Shown: positions 50,955 through 60,566, counted from the stretch's first letter. The stretch: 64,000 bases of DNA from Micromonospora sp. MP36 (GCF_008119785.1 NZ_VSFA01000037.1:1-64000), one strand, 5' to 3'. Numbers and translations are program-made. Notes: a model not told the origin generated them from the sequence alone.

Positions 50955-52703
50955 TCAGCCGGCCAGCCGCTCGGCGGTCAGGGTGCACGCCCGGCCGTCC
51001 GCGAGCCGGTCGGTCAGCTCGGCGCAGAGCCGCTCGTCGACGGTCGCCGTGGCCCTGCGCTGGGCCGGCACCGTGTCGCGGCCGAGGCGGGCGGCGAGGC
51101 GGCGCAGCGCGAGACTGGCCCAGGCCGGGTCGGCGAGGAACGAGCCCGGCGGGGCCGCATGCCAGACGCCGACGCACGCCGCGCCGGCCAGGACGCTCGC
51201 GTACCGGCGGGCGAGCCCGAAGCCCGGCCGCCCGGCGGTCACCGTCCGCTCCCGGGGCGGCAGCGCGGCCGCGCGGTCGCGCAGCATGTCCAGCTCGGCG
51301 ACGAGCGCGGCGACCGGCCCGGCCAGCCACGGGTCGTCGGCGACCCGAGGCAGCATCGCGGCCGCCCGCAGTGTGCCAGCGAGGTCGTCGGCGCCGGCGG
51401 TCAGCGAAAGGCCGCTGAGGTCGAGCGGCGGCAGCGGGGCGCCGGGCTGGAACAGCGCGTCCGGCGCCGACGCGGTGTCCGGCTGCCATGCGCGGCGGGC
51501 CAACACCGGCAGGTACGGCACGATCGAGGCCAGGCAGACCGCCGAGCTGGCGTGCGCGAGGGTCACCACGGGCAGGTCGCGCAGGTGCTTCTGGAAGATG
51601 GCGTACTCGCCCTCGCGCAGGTATGACCGGGCGCCGAGTAGCACTGACAGGTCGTACGCGGCGTCCTGCAGCAGCACCGGCACGAAGTACTTCACCGCCG
51701 CGGCGAGCGTGACGGTCTGCGAGGTGAGCAGGTGCAGGCCACGCGCGGCGACCGTGGCCAGGCAGTCGGCGGCGAGCAGGTCGGCGAAGACGCCGGCGAG
51801 CACCGCGCGGGACTGTGGCAGGTCGGCGAGCGGGCGTCCGTAGAGCCGGCGGGTGAACGCGAAGCGGGCCACGGTTCGCAGCTGGGTGTCCACGACGCCG
51901 GTCATCATGCCGGGCAGGACGCTGCGGGTCACCTGGAACGCGCGCATCACGGTCTCCAGGCCGGTGCCCTCCGCGACGCCGGGCGTGCCGAGCACCGCCT
52001 CCGGCCGCACCGGGCAGTCGCGAAACTCGACGCCGCCCAGCTGGCAGCCGCGGACACCGGCGGAGTGGTACCGGGGGCCGAACGTGACCCGGTCCGGTGG
52101 CAGCTCGGTCCGCTCGACGAGGACGTGCGAGTGGCTCCGGCTGCCGGCCCGCTGGCCGGTGCGGGCGAAGACCAGCAGCGCGTCCGAGCGGCCCACGTTG
52201 TTGACCAGGTCCTTGCGGCCGTTGAGCAGCAGGCGGCCGCCGTTCTGGCGGGCGGTCAGCTCGTCCCGGGTGAAGTCGGCGCCGTGCGGCAGCTCGGTGT
52301 AGCAGGCCGAGGCACGGCGGCCGGACAGCAACAGGTCGGCGAACGCTCGCTGCTGGTCCGCTCGGCCGGAGATCCAGACCGGCACCGCGGCGATCAGGCT
52401 GGTTACGCCGTACCCGATGCCGAGCGCGCTGTCCCGGCGGAAGACCGCGCGGGCGGTGCGCATGAGGTGTTCGGCCGAGGTGAAGCGGCCGCCCAGTTCC
52501 ACGGGCACGAACTCCGCGTTGAAGCCGTACCGGTGCAGCAGCTCCTCACCCGCCGCGGGCAGCTCGGCGCGCTCGTCGGCGGCGAGCAGTGCGGCGTCGC
52601 CGACCGGGTTGGAGGCGTCGCCACGGTCGCCGAGGAGCCGTTCCAGCGCCTCAGGTCCGGTGCTCTCCGCGATGGACGCCGAGGCGTTGGATGTCTCGAT
52701 CAT
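50955..52703 (-). CDS. Acyl-CoA-dehydrogenase-like flavoprotein (second of pair)
   Basis: 582 residues from ATG 52703 (ATGA overlap with the partner gene). The fold is seen in LLHRYGFNAEFVPVELGGRF, FAFTRRLYGRPLADLPQSRA and LAAAVKYFVPVLLQDAAYDL then LSVLLGARSYL. It is about 200 residues longer than ordinary acyl-CoA dehydrogenases, with an extra C-terminal helical part. It would introduce a double bond alpha,beta to a thioester. Candidate substrates are an acyl-ACP or a ureido-diaminopropionyl unit on an NRPS carrier. Confidence 0.75.
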   Translation of the reverse strand: MIETSNASASIAESTGPEALERLLGDRGDASNPVGDAALLAADERAELPAAGEELLHRYGFNAEFVPVELGGRFTSAEHLMRTARAVFRRDSALGIGYGVTSLIAAVPVWISGRADQQRAFADLLLSGRRASACYTELPHGADFTRDELTARQNGGRLLLNGRKDLVNNVGRSDALLVFARTGQRAGSRSHSHVLVERTELPPDRVTFGPRYHSAGVRGCQLGGVEFRDCPVRPEAVLGTPGVAEGTGLETVMRAFQVTRSVLPGMMTGVVDTQLRTVARFAFTRRLYGRPLADLPQSRAVLAGVFADLLAADCLATVAARGLHLLTSQTVTLAAAVKYFVPVLLQDAAYDLSVLLGARSYLREGEYAIFQKHLRDLPVVTLAHASSAVCLASIVPYLPVLARRAWQPDTASAPDALFQPGAPLPPLDLSGLSLTAGADDLAGTLRAAAMLPRVADDPWLAGPVAALVAELDMLRDRAAALPPRERTVTAGRPGFGLARRYASVLAGAACVGVWHAAPPGSFLADPAWASLALRRLAARLGRDTVPAQRRATATVDERLCAELTDRLADGRACTLTAERLAG

Positions 52704-54460
52704 GCCGGCACCTCCGTCCGGTTTTCGCCGAGGCGGCATGGGAGCAGGGAAAAGAGCATCCGGTCCCGGTGCTGGGCGAGCAGGTGTGGCAGCAGGGCGT
52801 CGAGCAGCTCGCCGTCCTCGCCCCCGTCCTCGGACCGTGCCAGCGCCGGCAGCAGGCGGGCCAGCGCGGCCCGCACCCACAGCGCGTCGGCCCAGAGATC
52901 GCCGCCCACGGCGTCCCGGTTGTGCCACCACAGGTGCAGGCAGGCGGCCGCGGCGAAGCAGGTGGCGTACCGGCGGGCGAGCTGGAAGTCCTCGGGTGGC
53001 ACGTCCCGCGCGGCTGGCCGGAAGCCGGTGAGCTCGGCGTGCAGCGCGTCGGCGGCGTCCCGCAGCCGGCCGGCCTGCGCCGCCAGGCCGGCCGGCACGT
53101 CTCCCCCGGCCGCCGCGGCGCCGATCGCCTCGGTGAGCGCGGGCAGGCCCTGCACGACGCTGGACCCGATGCGGGAGAGGAGCGCCAGTCGGTCGCCGTC
53201 GATCCGCGGCAGGGCGGTGGTGAGGGTCGCCGCGGCGGCCAGGCCGTCCGCATCGACCGTGCCGGCCCAGTACGACCGGTACAGCTGCGGCAGCTGGTTG
53301 ACGAGGGAGTTGAGGTTGACCAGCGTGTTGCCGTCGAAGATGCCGACGATGCGGTGGTCGCGGTCGACCTTCTGGAAGCCTTCCCCGCCCACACCCGTCA
53401 CGCCGGTCAGCAGCGCCCGCGCGCCGAGCACCTGGGCCAGCGACGCGATGGTCCGGTCGGTGCGGGTCGGCACGAGGTACTTAACCACCGCCGAGGCGAC
53501 GCTCAGCTCCCCTGGCAGGGCCTGGATGCTGCGGGTCGCGAGCAGGGCAAGCGCCTCGACGACCAGCGTGTCCGCGTACGCCTCGGCGAGTGTCCGGGCG
53601 GCGTGCGGCAGGTCGACCAGGCGGCGGTCGTACAGCTCGTGCCCGAGCGCGAAGGACGTGGCGATGCGCAGGGCCCGGTCCACGCAGCCCAGCGACATGC
53701 CGGCGCAGAGGGTACGGGTGATCTGGAAGCTCTTGAGAGCGACCTCAAGCCCGGCGCCCGGCTGCCCGACGACCGCGTCGGCCGGCACCAGGGCGCCGTC
53801 GAACGCGATGCCGCTGATGTCCGCGCCGCGCACGCCGTGCAGGACCCCCTTCGGCAGGCACCGGTACGCACGCTCGGGCAGTCCGGCCTTGTCGACCAGC
53901 ACGAGGCTGAAGCCGCGCGGGCCGCCGGACGGGTCGGTACGGGAGAGCACGCAGAGCAGGTCCGCCCGGGTGGCGTTGTTGATCAGCCACTTCTCCCCGT
54001 CGAGGCGCGACCATCCGCCGTCGCTTGGGGCGGCGGTCAGCTCGCCGGCGAGCAGGTCGCTGCCGTGCCGCCGCTCGGTCAGCGCGAACGAGACGACCGC
54101 GCCGTCGAGCACCCGCCGGGCCAGCTCCTTGGCCTGTGCTGGCGCGCCGGCCAGCCAGACCGAGACCGCGCCGAGGTACGTCTTGCAGTGGGCGATCGTG
54201 ACGGTCAGGTCGCGCCGGGACAGCACCCGGATGACCTGCAGCAGGTCTTCGGCGCCGGTGAGGTCGCCGCCGAGCTCGGCCGGTACGTAGGTGCGGTGCA
54301 GGTCGAGCTCGTCGAGGCGCCGACAGGCCGTGACCGGGAACTCTTCACGTTCGTCGACGGCCAGGAGGGCGGAGAAGGAGAGCGGGGTAGCCGGATCGGC
54401 GGGATCGCCGAGCTCCCGTTCCAGCCGCTCCATGATCGCGAGGTGCGTTCCAGCGGTCAT
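52700..54460 (-). CDS. Acyl-CoA-dehydrogenase-like flavoprotein (first of pair)
   Basis: 586 residues from ATG 54460, four bases after the hydroxylase stop. Signatures are LHRTYVPAELGGDLTGAEDL, FALTERRHGSDLLAGELTAA, WLINNATRADLLCVLSRTDP and LGHELYDRRLVDLPHAARTL. It matches the next gene in length and layout, so the two are probably paralogous subunits or act in sequence. Confidence 0.75.
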   Translation of the reverse strand: MTAGTHLAIMERLERELGDPADPATPLSFSALLAVDEREEFPVTACRRLDELDLHRTYVPAELGGDLTGAEDLLQVIRVLSRRDLTVTIAHCKTYLGAVSVWLAGAPAQAKELARRVLDGAVVSFALTERRHGSDLLAGELTAAPSDGGWSRLDGEKWLINNATRADLLCVLSRTDPSGGPRGFSLVLVDKAGLPERAYRCLPKGVLHGVRGADISGIAFDGALVPADAVVGQPGAGLEVALKSFQITRTLCAGMSLGCVDRALRIATSFALGHELYDRRLVDLPHAARTLAEAYADTLVVEALALLATRSIQALPGELSVASAVVKYLVPTRTDRTIASLAQVLGARALLTGVTGVGGEGFQKVDRDHRIVGIFDGNTLVNLNSLVNQLPQLYRSYWAGTVDADGLAAAATLTTALPRIDGDRLALLSRIGSSVVQGLPALTEAIGAAAAGGDVPAGLAAQAGRLRDAADALHAELTGFRPAARDVPPEDFQLARRYATCFAAAACLHLWWHNRDAVGGDLWADALWVRAALARLLPALARSEDGGEDGELLDALLPHLLAQHRDRMLFSLLPCRLGENRTEVPA

Positions 54461-54464
54461 GGCC

Positions 54465-55403
54465 TTAGTCCGACATCGCCACCAGGACACGGCGGGGGCC
54501 GGTGAACGGCCGGCGCCCGTGGCCTACCAGGATGTTGTCGATCAGTAACAGGTCGCCGGCGTGCCAGTCGACGTCGACGGCGACCTCGAGGCCGCGGTCG
54601 CGGACCTGGATCACGTACTCGTCGGGGATCGGGTTGCCGTCGGCGAACGTCACGTACTGCGGCAGCTCGTCCTTGGGCAGGATCTGCGCCAGCGCCGACG
54701 CGGTGTCCTCGCCGAGCGCGGCAGGGTGCCACTGGTCGGCTTGGTTGAACCAGACCTCGACGCCGGTCACCGGGTGGTTGATCGTGGACGGCCGGAGCTG
54801 GCTGACCCGCAGGCCGCCGTCGGGCCGCCACTCGAACGTCGCGCCGGTCTCGGTCAGGTACCGCTCGGCCTCCTCGCGCGAGTCGGTCTCGAACGTCTGC
54901 TGCCAGCTGTTGCCGAAGCCGCGGCCGCCGTGCAGGTTTTGTCGGTAGCAGATGCCGTCCGCGAAGGCCTCGCGCACCTCGGGGTCGAGCGCGGCCAGCC
55001 AGGCCTCACCGTCGACCACGGGGGTGGCGCCCCCGGTCTCGGGCGCCACCTCGCAGTAGAACATCAGGCGCGACGGCCAGGCGTGCGCATACGACAGCTC
55101 GTTGTGCATCGAGATCGTGTACTCGGCCGGGTACTCGGTCGAGGTGTACACGTTGTCGCCGACCTTGGTGCGTGGGGTGTTGCCGTGCACATAGGCCAAC
55201 CGGTTCGGCAACGCCTTGTCGTACACCTCGGTCAGCCGGTCCGGCGGCACGCCGAACCCGCGGAACACGAGCGCCCGCTCGCTCACCAGCAGCTCGTCAA
55301 CCTTCGCCTGGTCGGAGAGGAACTCGACGAGGCCGTCAACGGTGGCTTTCGCGCCGATGTCCAGTGGCCGCAGTTCCGTCGGCGACCAGCGATCCGCTGC
55401 CAT
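54465..55403 (-). CDS. TauD/SyrP-like Fe(II)/2-oxoglutarate dioxygenase
   Basis: 312 residues. Metal ligands are His100 and Glu102 (YTISMHNELSYAHAWPSRLM) and a distal His in NILVGHGRRPFTGPRRVLVA, with the 2-oxoglutarate arginine close by. The His-x-Glu form occurs in SyrP-type enzymes that hydroxylate an amino acid, often aspartate, at the beta carbon on an NRPS carrier. It is the first gene after SARP operator 4, so it heads the second regulated operon. Confidence 0.85.
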   Translation of the reverse strand: MAADRWSPTELRPLDIGAKATVDGLVEFLSDQAKVDELLVSERALVFRGFGVPPDRLTEVYDKALPNRLAYVHGNTPRTKVGDNVYTSTEYPAEYTISMHNELSYAHAWPSRLMFYCEVAPETGGATPVVDGEAWLAALDPEVREAFADGICYRQNLHGGRGFGNSWQQTFETDSREEAERYLTETGATFEWRPDGGLRVSQLRPSTINHPVTGVEVWFNQADQWHPAALGEDTASALAQILPKDELPQYVTFADGNPIPDEYVIQVRDRGLEVAVDVDWHAGDLLLIDNILVGHGRRPFTGPRRVLVAMSD

Positions 55404-55470
55404 GAGGCGCTCCCATCACGATCGGGCACGGGTCCAACCCGTCAGGTCTGCGCAATCGTGTGGCGGGCAC

Positions 55471-55487
55471 CTATACGGGAGCTATAC
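55471..55487 (-). promoter_or_regulatory. Putative SARP operator 4
   Basis: CTATAC at 55471-55476 and CTATAC at 55482-55487, 11 bases apart, 68-84 bases before the dioxygenase start at 55403. The first repeat contains the stop codon of the exporter gene. Orientation and distance match operators 1 and 3. Confidence 0.7.
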
Positions 55488-57597
55488 CGCCACCGGCGGT
55501 GCGAACCTGTTCGCGGGGCGGCGCCACGACCCGCGTGCGACGCCACGGCGCCCACCAGTTCCAGCGGCCGAGCAGGGTCATCGTCGCCGGCACCAGCAGG
55601 CATCGCACGATCGTGGCGTCGATGAGGATCGCGACGAAGAGGCCGACGCCGATCTGCTCGATGTCGCCGAGGCTCGCCGCGCCGAAGCAGCCGAACACGA
55701 TCATCATCAGCAGCGCCGCCGAGGTGACGATGCCGCCGGTGCGCTGCAGGCCGCGCCGGACGGCGACGTTCGTCTCCATCCCCGAGTCGACGTACTCCTT
55801 GATCCGCCCGAGCAGGAACACCTCGTAGTCCATCGAGAAGCCGAACGCGAACGCGAACACCGTGACCAGCAGGTACGGCGTCAGGCCGCCGATCGTGAGC
55901 GTATCCAGCGGACCGGCGAGGACGCCGTGCTGGAAGATCAGCGTCAGCACGCCGTACGTGGCGCCGAGCGAGAGCACGTTCATCAGTACCGCCTTCAGCG
56001 GCACCAGCAGCGACCTGGTCATCAGCAGCATCAGCACCAGCATCGCGCCGAGGGTGACCGCGATCGCGGCGGGCAGCCCGCGGTAGATGCGGCCGAGCAG
56101 GTCGAGCAGGATCGCCGCGTCGCCGGTGACCCACGACTCCCCACCGGTCGGCCGGTCGGCCCGCATCCGCAGCACCAGGTCGCGCGCGGCCTCGTCCTGA
56201 CTGTCCCCGCGTACGTCGAACGCGACGCTGGACAGCCCGGGCGCCTCCGCCTCCGCCTGCCCGACGCGGGCGACCTCGGCGTCGCCGCTCCACTTCTGCG
56301 CCCAGCCCTGCAGCGTCCCCGGGTCGGTGCGGGCAACCACGCGTACGGCCGGGAATGTGGTCTCGCCGAAGCGCTCGGCGAGCTCGTGCGAGACCCGTAC
56401 CGACTCGATGCTCGTCGGCAAGCCGGCCAACTGCGGCAGCCGCGGCTCTACGGTGGCCAGTGGTGCGGCGAGGAGCAACAGCAGGCCGGTGGTGACGATC
56501 ACGACGGCGCGCGGCGAGCGCTGAGACATCCGCGCCAGGCGGGCGAAGAAGCCGCGCTCCACGTCCCCCTCGCTGGCCCGGCGCCGCATCCGCTCCGACG
56601 GTTTGATCCGCTTGTGGAAGACGCCCAGCAGCCCTGCGGTGAACGTCAGTGCGGCGACCAGCGCCAGCAGCGCGGCGGAGATTCCGGCGGCGCCCATGGC
56701 CTGCAGCCGCGGCATGTCGAAGAGCAGGAGGCCGCAGAGCGCGAAGACAATAGTCAGGCCGCTGAAGCTGACGGTCCGGCCGGCGGTGGACCATGCCTTG
56801 GCGACCGCCGTGTGCGGGTCGTGCCCGCGGGCCAACTCCTCCCGGTAGCGGGCAACGAGCAGAAGCCCGTAGTCGATGGACAGGCCGAGGCCGAGCAGCA
56901 CCACGACGCTGAGGACTGTGATGTCGAGGTCGACGAACCTGGAGAAGACCAGCAGGCCGACGAGCGCGCCGGTCATCGTGGCGATCGTGGCCAGCACGGG
57001 TACGGCCGCCGCGACGAAGCCGCGGAAGACGAAGACCAGCAGGATCAGGGTGAGCGCCAGCGAGAGCCCTTCCGCCCGGACCAGGTCGTTCTGCGAGGCG
57101 CCGCCAGCCTGCCGGGGCACGATGTCGGCGCCGCCGAAGCTGACCTCCGCGCCCGGCACCGCGTCGGCCAGGGCGCGGAAGCGGTCCTGCGCGGCGTTCA
57201 GCGCGTCGGTCTCGGCGTCCCTTTCGGGCTGTTCGAACCGGTCGAGCATCACACCGATCCGCACCGCGCGGCCGTCCGCCGCGGCGACCGGCTGGTCCAC
57301 CCGCTGTACGCCGGGGATCGCCGACACGTCGGCGCTGGCCCCGGCGACCGCGTCACGGACGTCGGGACGGCTCGGGTCGATGCCGTCGACGAGCGTGACC
57401 ATCCGCAGCCCGTGGTCCGCCTCGGCCCGGACCACCCGCTGGGCGTCGTCGGACTCGGTGCCCTGCACCGCGCGGGTCGTGGTGACCTTCGTGATCACCG
57501 GCCCGGCCGCGGCCACGCCCGCGACCATGATGAGGAGCCAGCCGATCAGCACCGCCCAGCGGTACCGGAAGCAAAACGCACCAATCCTCGCAACCAT
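55471..57597 (-). CDS. MMPL/RND-family exporter
   Basis: 708 residues from ATG 57597 (GGGGAGC upstream). Two halves each have one membrane helix, a large outside loop and five helices: FRYRWAVLIGWLLIMVAGVA, VLATIATMTGALVGLLVFSR then DLDITVLSVVVLLGLGLSID, and YLLVTVFAFAFGFSMDYEVF. MMPL proteins export lipids, glycolipids and lipopeptides using the proton gradient. Position between biosynthetic operons makes it a likely product exporter or resistance gene. Confidence 0.85.
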   Translation of the reverse strand: MVARIGAFCFRYRWAVLIGWLLIMVAGVAAAGPVITKVTTTRAVQGTESDDAQRVVRAEADHGLRMVTLVDGIDPSRPDVRDAVAGASADVSAIPGVQRVDQPVAAADGRAVRIGVMLDRFEQPERDAETDALNAAQDRFRALADAVPGAEVSFGGADIVPRQAGGASQNDLVRAEGLSLALTLILLVFVFRGFVAAAVPVLATIATMTGALVGLLVFSRFVDLDITVLSVVVLLGLGLSIDYGLLLVARYREELARGHDPHTAVAKAWSTAGRTVSFSGLTIVFALCGLLLFDMPRLQAMGAAGISAALLALVAALTFTAGLLGVFHKRIKPSERMRRRASEGDVERGFFARLARMSQRSPRAVVIVTTGLLLLLAAPLATVEPRLPQLAGLPTSIESVRVSHELAERFGETTFPAVRVVARTDPGTLQGWAQKWSGDAEVARVGQAEAEAPGLSSVAFDVRGDSQDEAARDLVLRMRADRPTGGESWVTGDAAILLDLLGRIYRGLPAAIAVTLGAMLVLMLLMTRSLLVPLKAVLMNVLSLGATYGVLTLIFQHGVLAGPLDTLTIGGLTPYLLVTVFAFAFGFSMDYEVFLLGRIKEYVDSGMETNVAVRRGLQRTGGIVTSAALLMMIVFGCFGAASLGDIEQIGVGLFVAILIDATIVRCLLVPATMTLLGRWNWWAPWRRTRVVAPPREQVRTAGGGIAPV

Positions 57598-57731
57598 GCT
57601 CCCCAGGATGTCCGAATCACGAGCCGATGTCGGTAACGCCCACCCCCGACTTTGTCTGGGCATTAGCTGCCAGTTTCGCGCGGGTCCCAGCCGGGTGGTC
57701 CGGGTGCACCGGAAGTCCCTATCGTTGTGGG

Positions 57732-59018
57732 GTGACGCCCGACCGCTTCGCCGTCTCCACGCCGGTCATCGCCCGAGGTAGTCCGCGTCGCCTGCTCGAC
57801 CCGCTCGCGATCATCAACGCGCAGTCCTGGGCCCGCGCGCTGCGCGCTGCAGCTCACTTCACGGCCGGCTTCCCGTTCGCGGTGATCACCGCGGCGATTG
57901 TGGTGACGCTGACCGCGCTGGGCGTGGTGCTGTGGCCAGTCCTGCTGTGGGCCAACCGGCTATTCACCTGGCTGCAGCGAGCCCGCTTCCGGCAGTGCCT
58001 CGGTGTCACGATTCCGCCGCCGCCGCGCGCGTTCCAGGGGAGCAACCGGCTGTCCCGGATGTTTGCCGAGATGCGTGCGGCCGCCACCCTGCGCCAGCTG
58101 GGCTACCACCTGATCGCGTCGCTGACCAGCACGATCGGCTTCGCGGTGGTGCTGGTCGGCTGGTCGCTCGGCGTGCCGCTGGCGCTGGTCGTCGCCTACG
58201 CCTGGACCCTGCCGGAGGTCAACGCGCTCGGCTGGTCCATGCACTCCCCCCTCATCCTGCTGGGGTTGACCGCCGCCGGACTGATTTTGTGCCTGGGCGC
58301 CCGCTCGCTGCTCGGCGCGATCGCGGCGGCCGACGCCGCCGCGGCGGCGGCCCTGCTCGGCCCGAGCCGCACCGAGCGGCTGCGGCACCGGGTCGCCGAG
58401 TTGACCGAGACCCGCGCCGGCCTGGTCGACGCCGCCGACGCCGAGCGCCGCCGGATCGAGCGCGACCTGCACGACGGCGCGCAGCAGCGGCTTATCTCCC
58501 TCGCGATGAACCTCGGCCTGCTCCGCAAGAGCGCCGCCGACCTGCCGCCCCCGCTGCACGAGGCGATCGTCCAGGCGCACGGCGACGCCAAGCTGGCCCT
58601 CGCCGAACTGCGTCGGCTGGTCCGTGGGCTGCACCCGGCCGTGCTCGACGCGCGTGGGCTGGATGCGGCGCTCTCCGGGATCGCCGCGAGCTCGCCGATA
58701 CCGGTCAACCTCCGCGTCGACGTGCCGCGACGGCCGGCACCGGCGATCGAGGCCGTGGCATACTTCGTGGTGTCCGAGGCGCTGACCAACGTTGCCCGAC
58801 ATGCCGAGGCGCGTTCGGCGGACGTACGAGTGTGGACCGAGGGCGACCGCCTGCACGTGGTGGCCAGCGACGACGGGCGGGGCGGCGCGTCGGTTGACGG
58901 CGGGAGCGGCCTGCGCGGGTTGGGCCAACGCGTCTCTACTGTGGATGGAAAGCTGTGGATCGAGAGCCCGCCCGGAAAAGGCACCACGATCACGGTGGAG
59001 CTGCCGTGCGCGTCGTGA
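57732..59018 (+). CDS. Membrane sensor histidine kinase (NarL type)
   Basis: 428 residues from GTG 57732. Four hydrophobic helices fill the N-terminal half (FAVITAAIVVTLTALGVVLW; TIGFAVVLVGWSLGVPLALV; LILLGLTAAGLILCLGARSL). The H-box is RRIERDLHDGAQQRLISLAM with His247; the ATPase N box is VSEALTNVARHAEARSADVR. It overlaps its response regulator by 13 bases. Divergent from the MMPL exporter, which it may control. Confidence 0.9.
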   Translation: MTPDRFAVSTPVIARGSPRRLLDPLAIINAQSWARALRAAAHFTAGFPFAVITAAIVVTLTALGVVLWPVLLWANRLFTWLQRARFRQCLGVTIPPPPRAFQGSNRLSRMFAEMRAAATLRQLGYHLIASLTSTIGFAVVLVGWSLGVPLALVVAYAWTLPEVNALGWSMHSPLILLGLTAAGLILCLGARSLLGAIAAADAAAAAALLGPSRTERLRHRVAELTETRAGLVDAADAERRRIERDLHDGAQQRLISLAMNLGLLRKSAADLPPPLHEAIVQAHGDAKLALAELRRLVRGLHPAVLDARGLDAALSGIAASSPIPVNLRVDVPRRPAPAIEAVAYFVVSEALTNVARHAEARSADVRVWTEGDRLHVVASDDGRGGASVDGGSGLRGLGQRVSTVDGKLWIESPPGKGTTITVELPCAS

Positions 59019-59653
59019 TCGCGGAGGACTCCGTACTGCTACGGGAGGGCCTCGCCCGTCTGCTCGCCAGCTCCGGCGCGGAGGTGGCCGCCGCCGTGGG
59101 CGACGCCTCCGAATTGCTCGCGGCGGTCGGCAAGCACCAGCCCGACTTGGCCATCATCGACGTGCGCATGCCGCCCACCTTCACCGACGAGGGCTTGCGG
59201 GCCGCGCTTGAGCTACGCAGCCAGCACCCCGACACGTCCGTCGTGATCCTCTCCCAGTACGTGGAGGAGCGGTTCGCCACGGAACTGCTGTCCCGCTCCA
59301 CCGATGGCGTCGGCTACCTGCTCAAAGACCGTGTGGCCGACGTCGACGAGTTCCTGGACGCACTGTGGCAGGTGGCCGCCGGCGGCACCGTCTTCGACCC
59401 CGAGGTGGTCGCCCAGCTGCTGATCCGCTCCCGGGGCACCCCGCTGGCGCGGCTCACCCAGCGGGAGGCGGACGTGCTGGCCCTGATGGCGCAAGGCCGG
59501 TCAAACTCGGGGATCGCCGAGTCGCTCCAGATCACTGAGAGCACGATCGCCAAGCACGTCAACGCGATCTTCACCAAGCTCGACCTCCCGGGCGCCACCT
59601 CCGACCACCGGCGAGTGCTCGCCGTGCTGAGCTACCTGCGCGGCCAGCCATGA
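59006..59653 (+). CDS. NarL/LuxR-type response regulator
   Basis: 215 residues from GTG 59006. Phosphoacceptor Asp is in DLAIIDVRMPPTF, the receiver starts VRVVIAEDSVLLREGLARLL, and the LuxR helix-turn-helix is LTQREADVLALMAQGRSNSG then SLQITESTIAKHVNAIFTKL. It is the partner of the kinase before it. Its stop overlaps the next gene (ATGA). Confidence 0.9.
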   Translation: MRVVIAEDSVLLREGLARLLASSGAEVAAAVGDASELLAAVGKHQPDLAIIDVRMPPTFTDEGLRAALELRSQHPDTSVVILSQYVEERFATELLSRSTDGVGYLLKDRVADVDEFLDALWQVAAGGTVFDPEVVAQLLIRSRGTPLARLTQREADVLALMAQGRSNSGIAESLQITESTIAKHVNAIFTKLDLPGATSDHRRVLAVLSYLRGQP

Positions 59654-60408
59654 CACCGTGGCGGATCGCCGGCGCCGCGCTGACGGCGTTGACCCTGGCC
59701 GCGGGCAGCGTCTCGGTCTGGTCGTGGCTGGCCCGCCAGAACGAGACCCGACGCACCGCGTACGACCGCCCGCCCACCGCACTCACCGTGGACCTGGCCG
59801 GCGGCGACGTCACGATCGTGCCCGGCCCACCCGATCGGGTGACGGTGGAAAAGCGGCTCACCTGGTCGTACGGGCGACCTAAGGTTGACGAGTCGTGGCA
59901 GGGCTCAGCTCTGACCATCGAGGCCAACTGCGACAAGAAGCCACGGCTACCCGGCTGCGCGGTCGACCTCAGCATCGAGGCCCCACCCACGGCGATGATC
60001 CAGGTCCGCACCGGCGACGGCGCCATCACCATCCAGGACCTGAAAGGCGACCTCGACCTTGACACCCGCTCGGGTGCCGTGCGCGTCAGCAACTCCCAGG
60101 GCAAGCTGCGAGTCGTCTCCGGCGACGGCGACATCACCGGCACCGGCCTACGCTCATCCGACGTGGCCGCCGAGGCCGGCAACGGCGCCGTAGACCTCAC
60201 CTTCCTCGCTCCCCCGAACGCGGTGCGCGCCCTACTGACCAACGGCGACGTGACGGTCGCGGTGCCACTCGCCGACGCGTACAACGTGAATGCCAGCACC
60301 CGCTCTGGCAGCCGCGCCATCACCGTCCGCGAAGGCACCGGCTGGCCCCGCGTAATCGACGTGGAAACCGACGACGGCAACGTCCGCGTCGGCTACGGCG
60401 CCCCCTAA
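59650..60408 (+). CDS. Membrane-anchored DUF4097-like protein
   Basis: 252 residues. An N-terminal membrane helix (WRIAGAALTALTLAAGSVSV) is followed by a right-handed beta-repeat region: ALTVDLAGGDVTIVPGPPDR, IQVRTGDGAITIQDLKGDLD then LDTRSGAVRVSNSQGKLRVV. This is the repeat style of DUF4097 adhesin-like proteins. It is co-transcribed with the two-component system and may sense or respond to envelope stress. Confidence 0.8.
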   Translation: MTPWRIAGAALTALTLAAGSVSVWSWLARQNETRRTAYDRPPTALTVDLAGGDVTIVPGPPDRVTVEKRLTWSYGRPKVDESWQGSALTIEANCDKKPRLPGCAVDLSIEAPPTAMIQVRTGDGAITIQDLKGDLDLDTRSGAVRVSNSQGKLRVVSGDGDITGTGLRSSDVAAEAGNGAVDLTFLAPPNAVRALLTNGDVTVAVPLADAYNVNASTRSGSRAITVREGTGWPRVIDVETDDGNVRVGYGAP

Positions 60409-60566
60409 AAATTGAGGTACCGCGGCGTCCGCTGTGGTCCAGACCGTTGCTCCCACGGTCTCACCGTCCGCGACCCACCCCTCGATCAGCCAAGATCATG
60501 CCTGGGCGCATCGGTGTGCCCAGGTCAAGAGGCCACAGCGGGGGCTTGAAGCAAAGCGGGCCTCAG

